Assembly: GCA_016716715.1 (NCBI GenBank)
Contig: JADJVE010000001.1
Location: forward strand, 511,807-575,806
Source: Acidobacteriota bacterium
Lineage (GTDB): Bacteria; Acidobacteriota; Thermoanaerobaculia; UBA5066
Direction: 5' to 3'
Length of the DNA: 64,000 nucleotides
Each line of letters opens with the position of its first letter. Within the stretch, counting starts at the first letter, position 1. The notes under the pieces were generated by a model. That model had not been told where the DNA came from. It saw only the letters and a list, made by a program, of their open reading frames with translations, and did no database searches. The position numbers were made by a program, and so were the translations under genes. Shown here one piece after another: positions 50,108 through 58,654 of this stretch.

Positions 50108-51703
50108 TCAGCGCCCTTCCAGCTCCGGCGCGAACAGGCGGTCGCGGTCGTCGAGCTCGTCGAGGAACGCGTCGTCCGCCGTCCCGTCGTCGGCCATCCG
50201 CGCGAGCCGCCAGAAGTCGCGGACGTGCCCGACGATGCGCGCGTCGGCGTAGTCGCGCGAGACCTCGTTGTCGATGAGGAACGGCCAGTCGCTCGACTGC
50301 AGGAGCAGGGCCTGGCGCTCGAGCGCGGCGAAGAGGCGCGGCGGGATCGTGTCGCGCGCCGCCTCGAACCTTTCGATCGCGAGCTCCGTTGCGGCGACCT
50401 CGCGCCAGTAGGGGACCGTGTGCTCGTTCCACCACACCTGGAAGTCGCCGCCGCGGCCCCAGGTGCCGGCCGGCATCCTGATGCCCTCGGGCCGCGTCGC
50501 GGCGAGAGCCTCGCTCGCCGTGCGCGGTACGACGCCGGAGCGCCCCGCGAGCTTCTCGAAGACGGCCGCGAGGAACTCGACGCCCTCGAACCACCAGTGC
50601 CCGAAGAGCTCGAAGTCGAACATCGCGACGACGGTCGCGCCCTCGCCGCCCGGCAGCGTGGGCGCGCTCTCGAGGAGGTGGACGAAGTGCGTCGCGTGCG
50701 CGTCGAGCGCGGCCGGGATCGAGGCAGGCTCGTATGGGAGCTTGTCGCCGAGGTCGAGGCGCGAGTCCGTGACGCGCCAGTAGCGGTGGCCGCTCGGGGC
50801 GCGCTTCTTGTGGAACTCGAGGTAGCGGCCGTCGCCCGGGTAGCCGACCTTCCCCGACCAGACCTGCTGCGAGGAGAGCGGGTCGCGCGCGAGGACGCCG
50901 ACGCGCCCGCCGTCCGACGTCCGGACGGCGTGGAGCCGGTACGGCGTCGAGCCGCCCTCGGGCGTCTCGACGACGCCGCCGTACGCGGGCTCGTGCCGCC
51001 CGCCCTTCACGAGGTGCGTCTCGACGAAGAAGAAGCCGACGCCGCGCGGCGAGAGGAAGTCCTCGAGGCCGCGGCGCTCCTCGATGTGGCCGTCCGCGGG
51101 GGAGACCCACGCGCCCGCGGGCCGGTACGCGCACTCGGGCAGCCAGATCCCGCGCGCCGGGCGGCCGAAGTGCCGCGCGTGGGAGGCGAGGCCGACGTCC
51201 AGCTGGCGCTCGATCGCGCGGTCGTTCGGGAGGAGCGGAAGGAAGCCGTGCGTCGCGGCCGAGGCGATCATCTCGAGCGCGCCGCGCTCGGCGAGCTTCC
51301 GGAAGGCCGGGAGGAGGCCTCCGGGCCGCGCCGCGAAGTCCGCGCGCGCCTCCTCGTAGAACTTCGCCCAGAACGTCGCCACGGCGACCGCTCCCGCGTC
51401 GCCGAGGGCCCCGAGATTCTCGAGGTCCTTTCGCGCCGCGCCGGCGCGCTGCGCGAGGTAGGCGTCGAATCCCGGGCCGAAGCGCGCGTCCGCGAGCTGC
51501 TCGCAGAGGACGGGCGTCATTCCGACGGTCGCCTTGAGCGGCACGCCGCGGTCGAGGAGGCGCTCGGCCACGCGCAGGAACGGGAGGTACGTCTCGGCGG
51601 CGGCCTCGTAGAGCCAGTTCGCGCCGTGCGGCCACGTCCCGTGCCCGAGGACGTCGGGGATATGGCCGTGCAGGACGAGGACGAGCGTGTTCGGCGGTCG
51701 CAT
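50108..51703 (-). CDS. GH57 glucan-branching-type enzyme (DUF1957 class)
   Basis: The 531-residue enzyme has the GH57 catalytic barrel with LVLVLHGHIPDVLGHG at the N-terminus, nucleophile region GIWLPECAYRP and the acid region MFDFELFGHWWFEGVEFL. The arrangement matches archaeal and bacterial GH57 1,4-alpha-glucan branching enzymes. It likely introduces alpha-1,6 branches into glycogen-like polymers in the cytoplasm. TAGAAT (51716-51721, minus strand) lies 12 bases before the ATG. Confidence 0.88.
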   Translation of the reverse strand: MRPPNTLVLVLHGHIPDVLGHGTWPHGANWLYEAAAETYLPFLRVAERLLDRGVPLKATVGMTPVLCEQLADARFGPGFDAYLAQRAGAARKDLENLGALGDAGAVAVATFWAKFYEEARADFAARPGGLLPAFRKLAERGALEMIASAATHGFLPLLPNDRAIERQLDVGLASHARHFGRPARGIWLPECAYRPAGAWVSPADGHIEERRGLEDFLSPRGVGFFFVETHLVKGGRHEPAYGGVVETPEGGSTPYRLHAVRTSDGGRVGVLARDPLSSQQVWSGKVGYPGDGRYLEFHKKRAPSGHRYWRVTDSRLDLGDKLPYEPASIPAALDAHATHFVHLLESAPTLPGGEGATVVAMFDFELFGHWWFEGVEFLAAVFEKLAGRSGVVPRTASEALAATRPEGIRMPAGTWGRGGDFQVWWNEHTVPYWREVAATELAIERFEAARDTIPPRLFAALERQALLLQSSDWPFLIDNEVSRDYADARIVGHVRDFWRLARMADDGTADDAFLDELDDRDRLFAPELEGR

Positions 51704-51746
51704 GAAGGGGCGGCGATTCTACGCCGCGCGCAATCGCGATCCGCTC

Positions 51747-52628
51747 TCAGCCGGCGACGCTGCGCGTGAGGTCGTTGAACGGGATCGGGAGCAGCTCCGC
51801 GTGCCCGCCGCCGCGGATCACGACCATGTTCTGTGAGGGAATCTTCTGCCAGTCGCCGTCGGCGGAGAGCGGCTCGGAGCACACGAGCGTCGCGGCGCCC
51901 TCCTTGCCCGGGTCGGTCATGCGGCAGACGCCGCCCTCGCAGGTGAAGTGGCGGCCGTGGCTTCCCCAGAGACTCGCGGGCACCCGGGGCGGTGTCGCGT
52001 AGCGCATGACGACCGCGCGCCGCCCGTCCGTGACGGCGAAATTGAGGTACGACGCCTCGTTGACGCCCGCGTCGTCGGCGGTCCACTCGATCTTCGCGAC
52101 GACTTCCGTGAGGGCGCCGACCATGCGCTCCGTCGCGTCCTCGGCCTTCACGTTCGCGTACGCGTCGAGGAAGAGCGCGAACGCGAGCTCGGAGTCCGTC
52201 GTGCCCTGGATCGCGGCGAAGGCCTCCTCGGAGAGGCCCGCCTCGAGGCGCCTGCGGATGCGGGAAAATCCGCTGATCGCGCCGTTGTGCATGAAGGCGA
52301 ACGGGCCGTACGCAAAGGGATGGCAGTTCGAGACGGAGACGGCCGTGCCCGGCGACGCCGCTCGCACGTGGGCGAGGATGCAGGGGCTCTTCGAGACGCG
52401 TGAGATGTGGAGGAGGTTCGGGTCGTTCCACGACGGGACGGGCGAGCGGTAGAGCGCCGGCTCGGGCCCGATCTCGGGGACGTACCAGCCGACTCCGAAG
52501 CCGTCGCCGTTCGTGGGGTCCTCGCGCTCCTCGGCGTGCAGGCTCTGCTTGAGGATCGAGTGCTCGGGGCGCGTCGTCAGCGAGTCGACCGTGATCGGCG
52601 GCCCGACGTAGAGGGCGAAGCGGCACAT
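51747..52628 (-). CDS. Class II glutamine amidotransferase (YafJ/EgtC-like)
   Basis: The 293-residue protein starts MCRFALYVG, exposing Cys2 as the N-terminal nucleophile after Met removal. NGDGFGVGWY, LAHVRAASPG and the NCHPFAYGPFAFMHNGAI glutamine-site blocks are complete. It hydrolyses a gamma-glutamyl amide, perhaps as a free-standing subunit like EgtC. It lies between two GH57 genes. The partner and true substrate are not evident. Confidence 0.9.
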   Translation of the reverse strand: MCRFALYVGPPITVDSLTTRPEHSILKQSLHAEEREDPTNGDGFGVGWYVPEIGPEPALYRSPVPSWNDPNLLHISRVSKSPCILAHVRAASPGTAVSVSNCHPFAYGPFAFMHNGAISGFSRIRRRLEAGLSEEAFAAIQGTTDSELAFALFLDAYANVKAEDATERMVGALTEVVAKIEWTADDAGVNEASYLNFAVTDGRRAVVMRYATPPRVPASLWGSHGRHFTCEGGVCRMTDPGKEGAATLVCSEPLSADGDWQKIPSQNMVVIRGGGHAELLPIPFNDLTRSVAG

Positions 52629-52653
52629 GCGGGAATCGTACGCCGCCGCGCGC

Positions 52654-54824
52654 TCAGACCGCCGGCCTGGCCTTCGACCGGAGGAGGCTGACCGCCGAGG
52701 ATGCCGGGCCCGGCGGCGTGAAACGCAGCCAGCCGTCCGTTGGGATCGCCTCGGCGACTCGGCCGTTCGCGTCGAGGACCTTCACCCGGAAGACGAGCGG
52801 GCCCGTGTGCGGGACGCCGAGCGGGAGGCGCGCCTCGAGAACCCCGCCGGGCCCCGTGCCGAGCGCGATCCGCGCGCCGTTCACGTCCGTGACGCCGGGC
52901 GCGACGACGGCCTCGAAGGCGGCGGGCTCGGGCGCGCCCGCGACGATGAACTCCACGCGCAGCGTGAGGCCGGCGAGGGCGGACGCGCCCGATTCGCCGG
53001 GCTCGAGCCGCAGGAAGAGCGGATCCCCGGAGGCGGCCGCGCCGAAGAGCATTTCCTTCACGAGGCCCGCGCCGCGGTGCATCGTTCCCTGGGGGCGCGC
53101 CGCCGCGCGCCCGGCGCCCTCCCAGCCCGTCTCGGCCCCGTCGTCCGTGCCGTCGATCGCGGGCCAGAGCGGCAGGAGCGGAGCCTCGAACGCCGGCGCG
53201 CGCGCCGGGTCCACCGGCTCGAGGAGCTCGGCGGGCACGGGCCGCCCGGCTGCGCGGTACGCCGCCGCGAGGTGGCGCCGGAAGAGCTCGTCGAAGACGG
53301 CGTCGTGCGCCGACGTGTGGTCGTCCCCGAACCACCAGAACCAGTCCGAGGCTTCGGCGGCGAAGAGCGCGGCCTTCGCCGTCGCCGCCGCATCCGCGCG
53401 GCCCGCGAGGACCTCCGGCGGCGGGACGACGGGCGTCGCCGCGACGAACCCCGCGAGCGCGTCGCGCGCGCTCGCGAGAAGCTTCCACGCGCGGTTTTTC
53501 GCGGGCGAGCCGATCCACGTCGCGAGCGTGCCGTTCACCCACGAGCCTGCGACGAGGCCCTCGAGCGGGGTGGGCGGGATCTCGGCGAGCGCCTGCGACG
53601 GCGTCACGACGCGGATGTCGTCGCGGGTCTCGAGGGCCGCCGCGAGCGCGTTCAGGAACGGCTCGCCGTTTTCGGGATACGTCTCCCACGCGTTCTCGCC
53701 GTCGAGGATGACGGGCACGACGAGCTCGGCCTCGGGCGCCGCGTTGCGGATCGAGACGAGGCGCGCGACGAAGTCGGCCGCGGCGTCGGCGGGCTCCCAC
53801 GTCGCGTATGAAAAGCCGATGCGGTCCGAGAGGACGCGGTCGCGGAAGAAGACCGCCGGCGACACGACGCCCGTGAGTTTCCACGGGCGGAAGAGCAGGC
53901 GCGCGCGGTCCCCCTCGCCGAACGACCGGCGGGAGACGGGCGGGGAGTGGAAGAGGAGCGCCTCGTCGGAGGCGACCCACGAGACGCCTGTCTCTCCGAG
54001 GAGCGCGAGCGCGGCCTCCGAGAGCGCGCCCTCGGGCGGCCACATCCCCTTGGGGCGGAAGCCGAAGTGCCGCTCGAACGTCGAGAGGCCGAGCGTGAGC
54101 TGGGAGCGCGCGTCGTCGGGGTGCGAGAAGCGCGGCGAGGGGAGCGGCGCGTCGGGCAGCGACTGGCGCGCGACGCTCGAGTCCGCGAGCAGCGGGAGGA
54201 TCGGGTGGTGGTACGGGCTCGTCGCCGCCTCGACGTTTCCGCTCGCGAACGCCGCCTTCCACGCGGGCAGCACCTCGCCGAGCGCCGCGGCCTGCCGGTC
54301 GAGGAGGGATGTCTTGTCCTCCTCCGTGAACGCGTGCCCCCGCTTCCTCAGGTGGACGAGGAGCGGGTCCTTCAGGAGCGCGGGGCTCGACCACGCGAGG
54401 TGAAAGAGGACGACGAGGTCGCGGAAGTCGGCCTCGGAGAAGCGGCCTCGCCCGCCTCGGCGCGCATCTTGAGGTTGGCGTACCGCGGGAAGCGCGCGAG
54501 GACGCGGTCGTTCACGGAGAAGAAGTTCTCGAGGACGAAGCGCGCCGCGCCCGAGTCCCACTGCGACACGGGCGTCCTCGCGATCTCGAGGAACGCGTCC
54601 GACCCGCCCTTCGTGAGCATCTCGATCTGGTCGAGGAGCCCCGGCACGAGGTTCGCGGCGTGCGGCACGCGCGGGTGCGCCGAGAAGAGGGCGGGCAGCG
54701 AGGCGTAGTCCTTGAGGGCGTGGAGGCGCACCCAGGGCAGCTGCGCCGGCTGGCCGTCGAACGTCACGTACCACGGCTGGTGGAAGTGCCAGAGGAAGAA
54801 GACGCGGAGAGGCGGCGAGGCCAA
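52654..54824 (-). pseudogene. GH57 glycoside hydrolase, interrupted by a frameshift
   Basis: A GH57 amylase/glucanotransferase-like gene of about 724 codons, read in two frames. The N-terminal part (TTG 54824 to about 54447) encodes LRVFFLWHFHQPWYVTFDG, the typical GH57 opening. From about 54445 the frame changes and continues with RFSEADFRDLVVLFHLAW, GFRPKGMWPPEGALSEAAL (nucleophile region) and the conserved GENAWETYPENGEPFLNAL down to the stop at 52654. A single missing base near 54446 explains the shift. Total length modulo three agrees with one lost base. A consensus error is as likely as true inactivation. A C-terminal beta domain of about 150 residues follows. Confidence 0.8.
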
Positions 54825-54878
54825 AGCGGTCCCGTTTTACAGAACCGCGGCGGGCGGCACAAGGGAGGCCGCGGCTGC

Positions 54879-54884
54879 TAGAAT
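54879..54884 (+). promoter_or_regulatory. Candidate -10 element TAGAAT before SRP RNA
   Basis: TAGAAT lies 11 bases before the predicted 5' end of the SRP RNA, as expected for a stable RNA promoter. No clear -35 is visible. Confidence 0.45.
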
Positions 54885-54895
54885 GCGCGTCCCCC

Positions 54896-55020
54896 GGGCC
54901 CCCGGATGAGTTCGGGTCCCGCGCGACGGTCCCCTCCGAACCGTGTCAGGTCCGGAAGGAAGCAGCACTCAGGAGTAAGGCCCGGGCGCCGCGGATCGCC
55001 CGGACTCATCGGGGGGCTCG
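54896..55020 (+). ncRNA. ffs: Signal recognition particle RNA (4.5S type)
   Basis: The universally conserved apical segment is present at 54943-54967: GTCAGGTCCGGAAGGAAGCA, the Ffh-binding loop. The ends pair (GGGCCCCCGGATGAGT with ACTCATCGGGGGGCTC), giving a single long hairpin of about 125 bases, the short bacterial SRP RNA form. Exact ends are approximate. dnaX follows 32 bases later. Confidence 0.93.
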
Positions 55021-55033
55021 GGGGTCTTTTTTT
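55009..55033 (+). terminator. T-run after the SRP RNA
   Basis: The closing GC-rich strand of the SRP RNA hairpin is followed by seven T residues (55027-55033). The stem of the RNA plus the T-run should act as an intrinsic terminator just before dnaX. Confidence 0.55.
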
Positions 55034-55051
55034 CGAGTACAGTCACCCCCC

Positions 55052-56929
55052 GTGAGCGACGCGAACTGGGTCCCCCTCGCCCGCAAATGGCGCCCGCGCA
55101 CGTTCGCGGACGTGGTCGGCCAGGAGGAGATCGTCCGGGCCCTCACGAACGCCGTGACGGCCGACCGGCTCGCCCACGCGTACCTGTTCTCGGGCCCGCG
55201 CGGCGTCGGCAAGACGACGACGGCGCGCCTCCTCGCGGCAGCCATCAACTGCAACACGTCCGACCGTCCCACGGCGACGCCCTGCGGGACGTGCGCCTCG
55301 TGCACGGAGGTCCTCGAGGGGCGCTCGATCGACGCGCTCGAGATCGACGGCGCCACGCACGGCAAGGTCGACCAGGCGCGCGATCTCATCGAGGTCGTCT
55401 CGTACGCGCCCTCGCGCGACCGCCGCAAGGTCTTCATCATCGACGAGGTCCACGCGATCTCGTCGGCCGCGTTCCAGGCCCTCCTCAAGACGCTCGAGGA
55501 GCCGCCCTCGCACGCCGTCTTCATTCTCGCGACGACCGAGCGCCACAAGATTCCGGCCACGATCCTCTCGCGCTGCCAGCGCTTCGACTTCCGCCGTCTC
55601 ACGGACGACGAAGTCGCCGACCGGCTCGCGGACGTGGCGGGGCGCGAGGGCTTTGCCGTCGTCGAGTCCGCCTCGGCCGCGAAGAAGGGGTCGCCTTTCG
55701 TCGAGCGCCCCGCGCTCGGCGCGCTCGCGGCCGCGGCGACGGGCAGCCTCCGCGACGGGCTTTCCCTGTTCGACCAGGCCGCCGCGCGCTCGGGCGGCAG
55801 CGTGACCGCCGCCGACGTCGCGGCGCTCCTCGGCGCGCCCGACCGCACCGCGCTCGTCGCGCTCCTCGCGTCGGTGCTGTCGGGCGACCGCGCCGGCGTC
55901 CTCAAGGGCTGCGCCGAGCTGGACGCGGCCGGCGCGGACCCGCGCTCGACGCTCCACGACCTGACCGCCCTCGTCCGCGGCGCCGTGCGCCTCGCGGCCG
56001 ACCCGGCCGCGCTGCCGCCTCCCGGGCTCTCCGAGGACGGCGCCGCGCGCCTCGCCGGATTCGCGCGCGTGACGCCCTACCAGACGCTCCTGCGCCTCCT
56101 GACGCTCCTCTCCGAGTCCGACGGCACGCTCAGAAGGTCCGACGTGCCCGCGCTCGCGTTCGAAGTGCTCCTGCTGCGGCTCGCGGAGCTTCCGAAGCTC
56201 GTCGGAATAGAAGAGTTTCTTTCTGGTCGGACGGGGGGAGGGGGATTTTCTTCGAAAGGTGAAGGGGGCGAGGCCCGCGCGAGCGGCGGAGGGGCGGCGG
56301 GGCCCGCCTCGCGCGCGACCAGCGAGCCGGCCGCGTCCGAATATTCACCTTCTAAGAAATCTTCTGCTGCGGTGGCGGTTGCTACGCCAAAGCACGAGGC
56401 GCACGGTCGCGTCCCGATGCCGTCCGAAGCAGAAAATTCTTCTTCCTCTTCCGAAGAGGTGCCCCGTTTCGTCGGCCTGACGCCTCTCGAGATCATCCCC
56501 GAGCCCCTCGCGACCCCCGACCCCGCGGGCGCGTTCCGCGCGGCCGTCGAGAAGAAGAACTCGCAGCTCGGCGCGGTTCTCGAGGACACGTCGATCACGC
56601 TCGAGGGCAAGGTCGTGCGAATCCTCCTCGACCCGCCGAGCACGATCGTCGAGAAGCGGCTCGCCGAGCCGGCCGTCGCGCGCGTCCTCGAAGAAGCCGC
56701 GCTCAAGGTCGTCGGCCGCGGCGCGAAGGTCGTCGTCGAGAACGCCTCGCCTCCGGGCGGCGACCTCACGGCCGCCGCCGCCGCCGCGGACCCCGCGGCT
56801 CTCGAGAAGGAGCACCTCCGGCACAAGGTCGCGTCCGACGAGCGCGTGAAGAAGATGATGGATCTCTTCGGCGGCGAGATCGCGGACGTCAAGCGCGACG
56901 ACGGCTCCGGCCGGCCCAAGGGCCGCTGA
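55052..56929 (+). CDS. dnaX: DNA polymerase III tau/gamma subunit DnaX
   Basis: The 625-residue clamp-loader ATPase has Walker A GPRGVGKTTTAR, a zinc-binding set (C at residues 68, 78, 81 and 84, in CNTSDRPTATPCGTCASC), Walker B KVFIIDEVH and the sensor-1 TTERHKIPATILSRC motif. The C-terminal half is a low-complexity linker (about 395-470) plus a tau-like domain. The linker carries AT-rich, serine-rich codons (56205-56460) unlike the rest. GTG 55052 gives the full N-terminus. No ybaB lies between dnaX and recR. Confidence 0.95.
   Translation: MSDANWVPLARKWRPRTFADVVGQEEIVRALTNAVTADRLAHAYLFSGPRGVGKTTTARLLAAAINCNTSDRPTATPCGTCASCTEVLEGRSIDALEIDGATHGKVDQARDLIEVVSYAPSRDRRKVFIIDEVHAISSAAFQALLKTLEEPPSHAVFILATTERHKIPATILSRCQRFDFRRLTDDEVADRLADVAGREGFAVVESASAAKKGSPFVERPALGALAAAATGSLRDGLSLFDQAAARSGGSVTAADVAALLGAPDRTALVALLASVLSGDRAGVLKGCAELDAAGADPRSTLHDLTALVRGAVRLAADPAALPPPGLSEDGAARLAGFARVTPYQTLLRLLTLLSESDGTLRRSDVPALAFEVLLLRLAELPKLVGIEEFLSGRTGGGGFSSKGEGGEARASGGGAAGPASRATSEPAASEYSPSKKSSAAVAVATPKHEAHGRVPMPSEAENSSSSSEEVPRFVGLTPLEIIPEPLATPDPAGAFRAAVEKKNSQLGAVLEDTSITLEGKVVRILLDPPSTIVEKRLAEPAVARVLEEAALKVVGRGAKVVVENASPPGGDLTAAAAAADPAALEKEHLRHKVASDERVKKMMDLFGGEIADVKRDDGSGRPKGR
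56242..56364. repeat. Pair of inverted AT-rich motifs inside dnaX
   Basis: Read on the minus strand, the left copy (56263 down to 56242) begins TTCACCTTTCGAAGAAAATC. The right copy on the plus strand, from 56344, begins TTCACCTTCTAAGAAATC; its first 14 bases are identical to the minus-strand copy at 10899-10879 in murE. The two face inward across about 80 bases. The dnaX frame remains open. Confidence 0.4.
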
Positions 56930-57538
56930 ATGGCGTCCCTCCCGGCCCTCGACCGCCTCGTGGCGGCCCTCGAGAAGCTGCCCGGCATCGGCCCGAAGAG
57001 CGCCCGGCGCATCGCGCATTTCCTGCTCGCGGCGCCGGAGTTCGACGCGGCGATGCTGACGTCCGCCGTGACGGAGGCCCGGGCGAAGACGCGCGATTGC
57101 GGCGTCTGCCACGCCCTCACGGAAGACGACCCCTGCTCGGTCTGCGCCGACCCGGCTCGGGACGGGCGCGTCCTCGCGGTGGTCGAGGAGGCGTTCGACG
57201 TGGACGTCCTCGAGCGCACGCACGAGTTCCGGGGGCGCTACCACGTCCTCGGCGGCGCGCTCGCGCCGCTCCGGGGCATCGGCCCCGACGATCTGAGCGT
57301 GGCCGACCTCGTCCTCCGGGTCGAGAAGGCCGCTCCCGAGACGCGCATCGAGGAAGTCCTGATCGCCACGAACCCGAACGTCGAGGGGGAGGCCACGGCC
57401 CTCTATCTGGCCCGCCGCCTGAAGCCGCTCGGGGTGCGGGTGACCCGCCTCGCGCTGGGCCTCCCGGTGGGCGCGGCGCTCGAATTCGCCGACGACGTGA
57501 CGCTTTCCCGGTCCCTCGCGGGCCGCCGGGAGATGTGA
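56930..57538 (+). CDS. recR: Recombination protein RecR
   Basis: The 202-residue protein acts with RecF and RecO in loading RecA onto gapped DNA. It has an N-terminal helix-hairpin-helix (LPGIGPKSARRIAHFLL), a zinc finger C57-x2-C60-x8-C69-x2-C72 and a Toprim domain (LAVVEEAFDVDVLERTHEFRGRYHVLGG, part quoted). The ATG immediately follows the dnaX stop codon without a gap. Length and motifs are standard. Confidence 0.96.
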   Translation: MASLPALDRLVAALEKLPGIGPKSARRIAHFLLAAPEFDAAMLTSAVTEARAKTRDCGVCHALTEDDPCSVCADPARDGRVLAVVEEAFDVDVLERTHEFRGRYHVLGGALAPLRGIGPDDLSVADLVLRVEKAAPETRIEEVLIATNPNVEGEATALYLARRLKPLGVRVTRLALGLPVGAALEFADDVTLSRSLAGRREM

Positions 57539-57543
57539 TCGGG

Positions 57544-57549
57544 TAAACT
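57544..57549 (+). promoter_or_regulatory. Candidate -10 element TAAACT
   Basis: TAAACT ends 12 bases before the mglB ATG at 57562. It would give mglB-mglA a transcript of their own with a very short leader. No -35 is evident. Confidence 0.35.
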
Positions 57550-57561
57550 GTCCCGAAACGC

Positions 57562-58056
57562 ATGTCCGATTTCGTTCTCTTCGACGAGGAGTTCCATCAG
57601 ATCAAGGACGTCATCGGACGTCTGAAGGTGGACGCCCAGGCGAAGGTCGTCTTCATCGTCGACAAGAACGGGCAACAGATCGCCGCCATGGGCGACATGG
57701 AGTCTCTCGACACGACGTCGCTCGCCTCGCTCACGGCCGGCAACGTCGCCGCGACGGACGGCCTCGCGCGCCTGATCGGCGAAAAGGAATTTCCGGTCCT
57801 CTTCCACGAGGGCGAGCGCGACAACGTCTACATCTCCATCGTCGGCCAGCGCGTCATCCTCGTCGTCATCTTCGACGAGCGCTCCTCGCTCGGGCTCGTG
57901 AGGCTCCGCGTCCGCAAGGCGAACGCCGAGCTCGAACGCATCTTCGAGACCATTCAGAAGAAAGTGGAGTCCGAGAAGGTCCGCAGGCAGGAAGGCTACG
58001 ACTCACCCTTCGCCGAGATCACCGACGAAGACATCGACAGCCTCTTCCGGGAGTAG
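57562..58056 (+). CDS. mglB: MglB, Roadblock/LC7 GTPase-activating protein
   Basis: The 164-residue protein is a Roadblock/LC7 domain (about residues 8-125; VVFIVDKNGQQIAAMGD, TTSLASLTAGNVAATDGLARLIGE, VILVVIFDERSSLGLVRLRV) with a C-terminal helical and acidic tail (FAEITDEDIDSLFRE). MglB homodimers act as GAP for MglA and set cell polarity. It lies immediately before mglA in the conserved order. Confidence 0.93.
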   Translation: MSDFVLFDEEFHQIKDVIGRLKVDAQAKVVFIVDKNGQQIAAMGDMESLDTTSLASLTAGNVAATDGLARLIGEKEFPVLFHEGERDNVYISIVGQRVILVVIFDERSSLGLVRLRVRKANAELERIFETIQKKVESEKVRRQEGYDSPFAEITDEDIDSLFRE

Positions 58057-58065
58057 CGCAGCTCG

Positions 58066-58650
58066 ATGACGTTCATCAACTACGCGGCCCGCGAGATCAA
58101 CTGCAAGATCGTCTTCTACGGTCCCGGCCTCTGCGGCAAGACCACGAATCTGCAGTACATCTACGACCGCACGAATCCCGCGGCGAAGGGAAAGCTCATC
58201 TCCCTCGCGACGGAGACGGACCGCACGCTGTTCTTCGACTTTCTCCCGCTCGACCTCGGGACGGTGCGGGGCTTCAAGACGCGGTTCCACCTCTACACGG
58301 TCCCCGGCCAGGTCTTCTACGACGCGAGCCGCAAGCTCATCCTCAAGGGTGTCGACGGCGTCGTCTTCGTGGCCGACTCGCAGGAAGCGCGCATGGACGC
58401 GAACATCGAGTCGCTCCAGAACCTGGACAAGAACCTCGCCGAGCACGGGTTCGACCTCCAGGTCATCCCGTACGTCCTCCAGCTCAACAAGCGCGACCTC
58501 CCGACGGCGATGCCCGCCGAGGAGCTCTACCGCCAGCTGAACTTCAAGGGCGAGCCGACGTTCGAGGCGATCGCTCCGACCGGCCAGGGCGTCTTCGACA
58601 CGCTCAAGGCCGTGGCGAAGCAAGTCCTCATGGAGCTCCGGAAGAAGTAG
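58066..58650 (+). CDS. mglA: MglA, Ras-like polarity GTPase
   Basis: The 194-residue small GTPase has the P-loop G19-P-G-L-C-G-K25-T, the G3-equivalent TVPGQVFYDASR and the NKRDLP base-specificity motif. In Myxococcus MglA-GTP recruits motility and polarity machinery at the leading pole and MglB stimulates hydrolysis. The Thr-Val-Pro-Gly-Gln switch II is the MglA-type version. The gene follows mglB by nine bases; mglBA are almost certainly co-expressed. Motility proteins that might respond are not in this window. Confidence 0.95.
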   Translation: MTFINYAAREINCKIVFYGPGLCGKTTNLQYIYDRTNPAAKGKLISLATETDRTLFFDFLPLDLGTVRGFKTRFHLYTVPGQVFYDASRKLILKGVDGVVFVADSQEARMDANIESLQNLDKNLAEHGFDLQVIPYVLQLNKRDLPTAMPAEELYRQLNFKGEPTFEAIAPTGQGVFDTLKAVAKQVLMELRKK

Positions 58651-58654
58651 GCCC

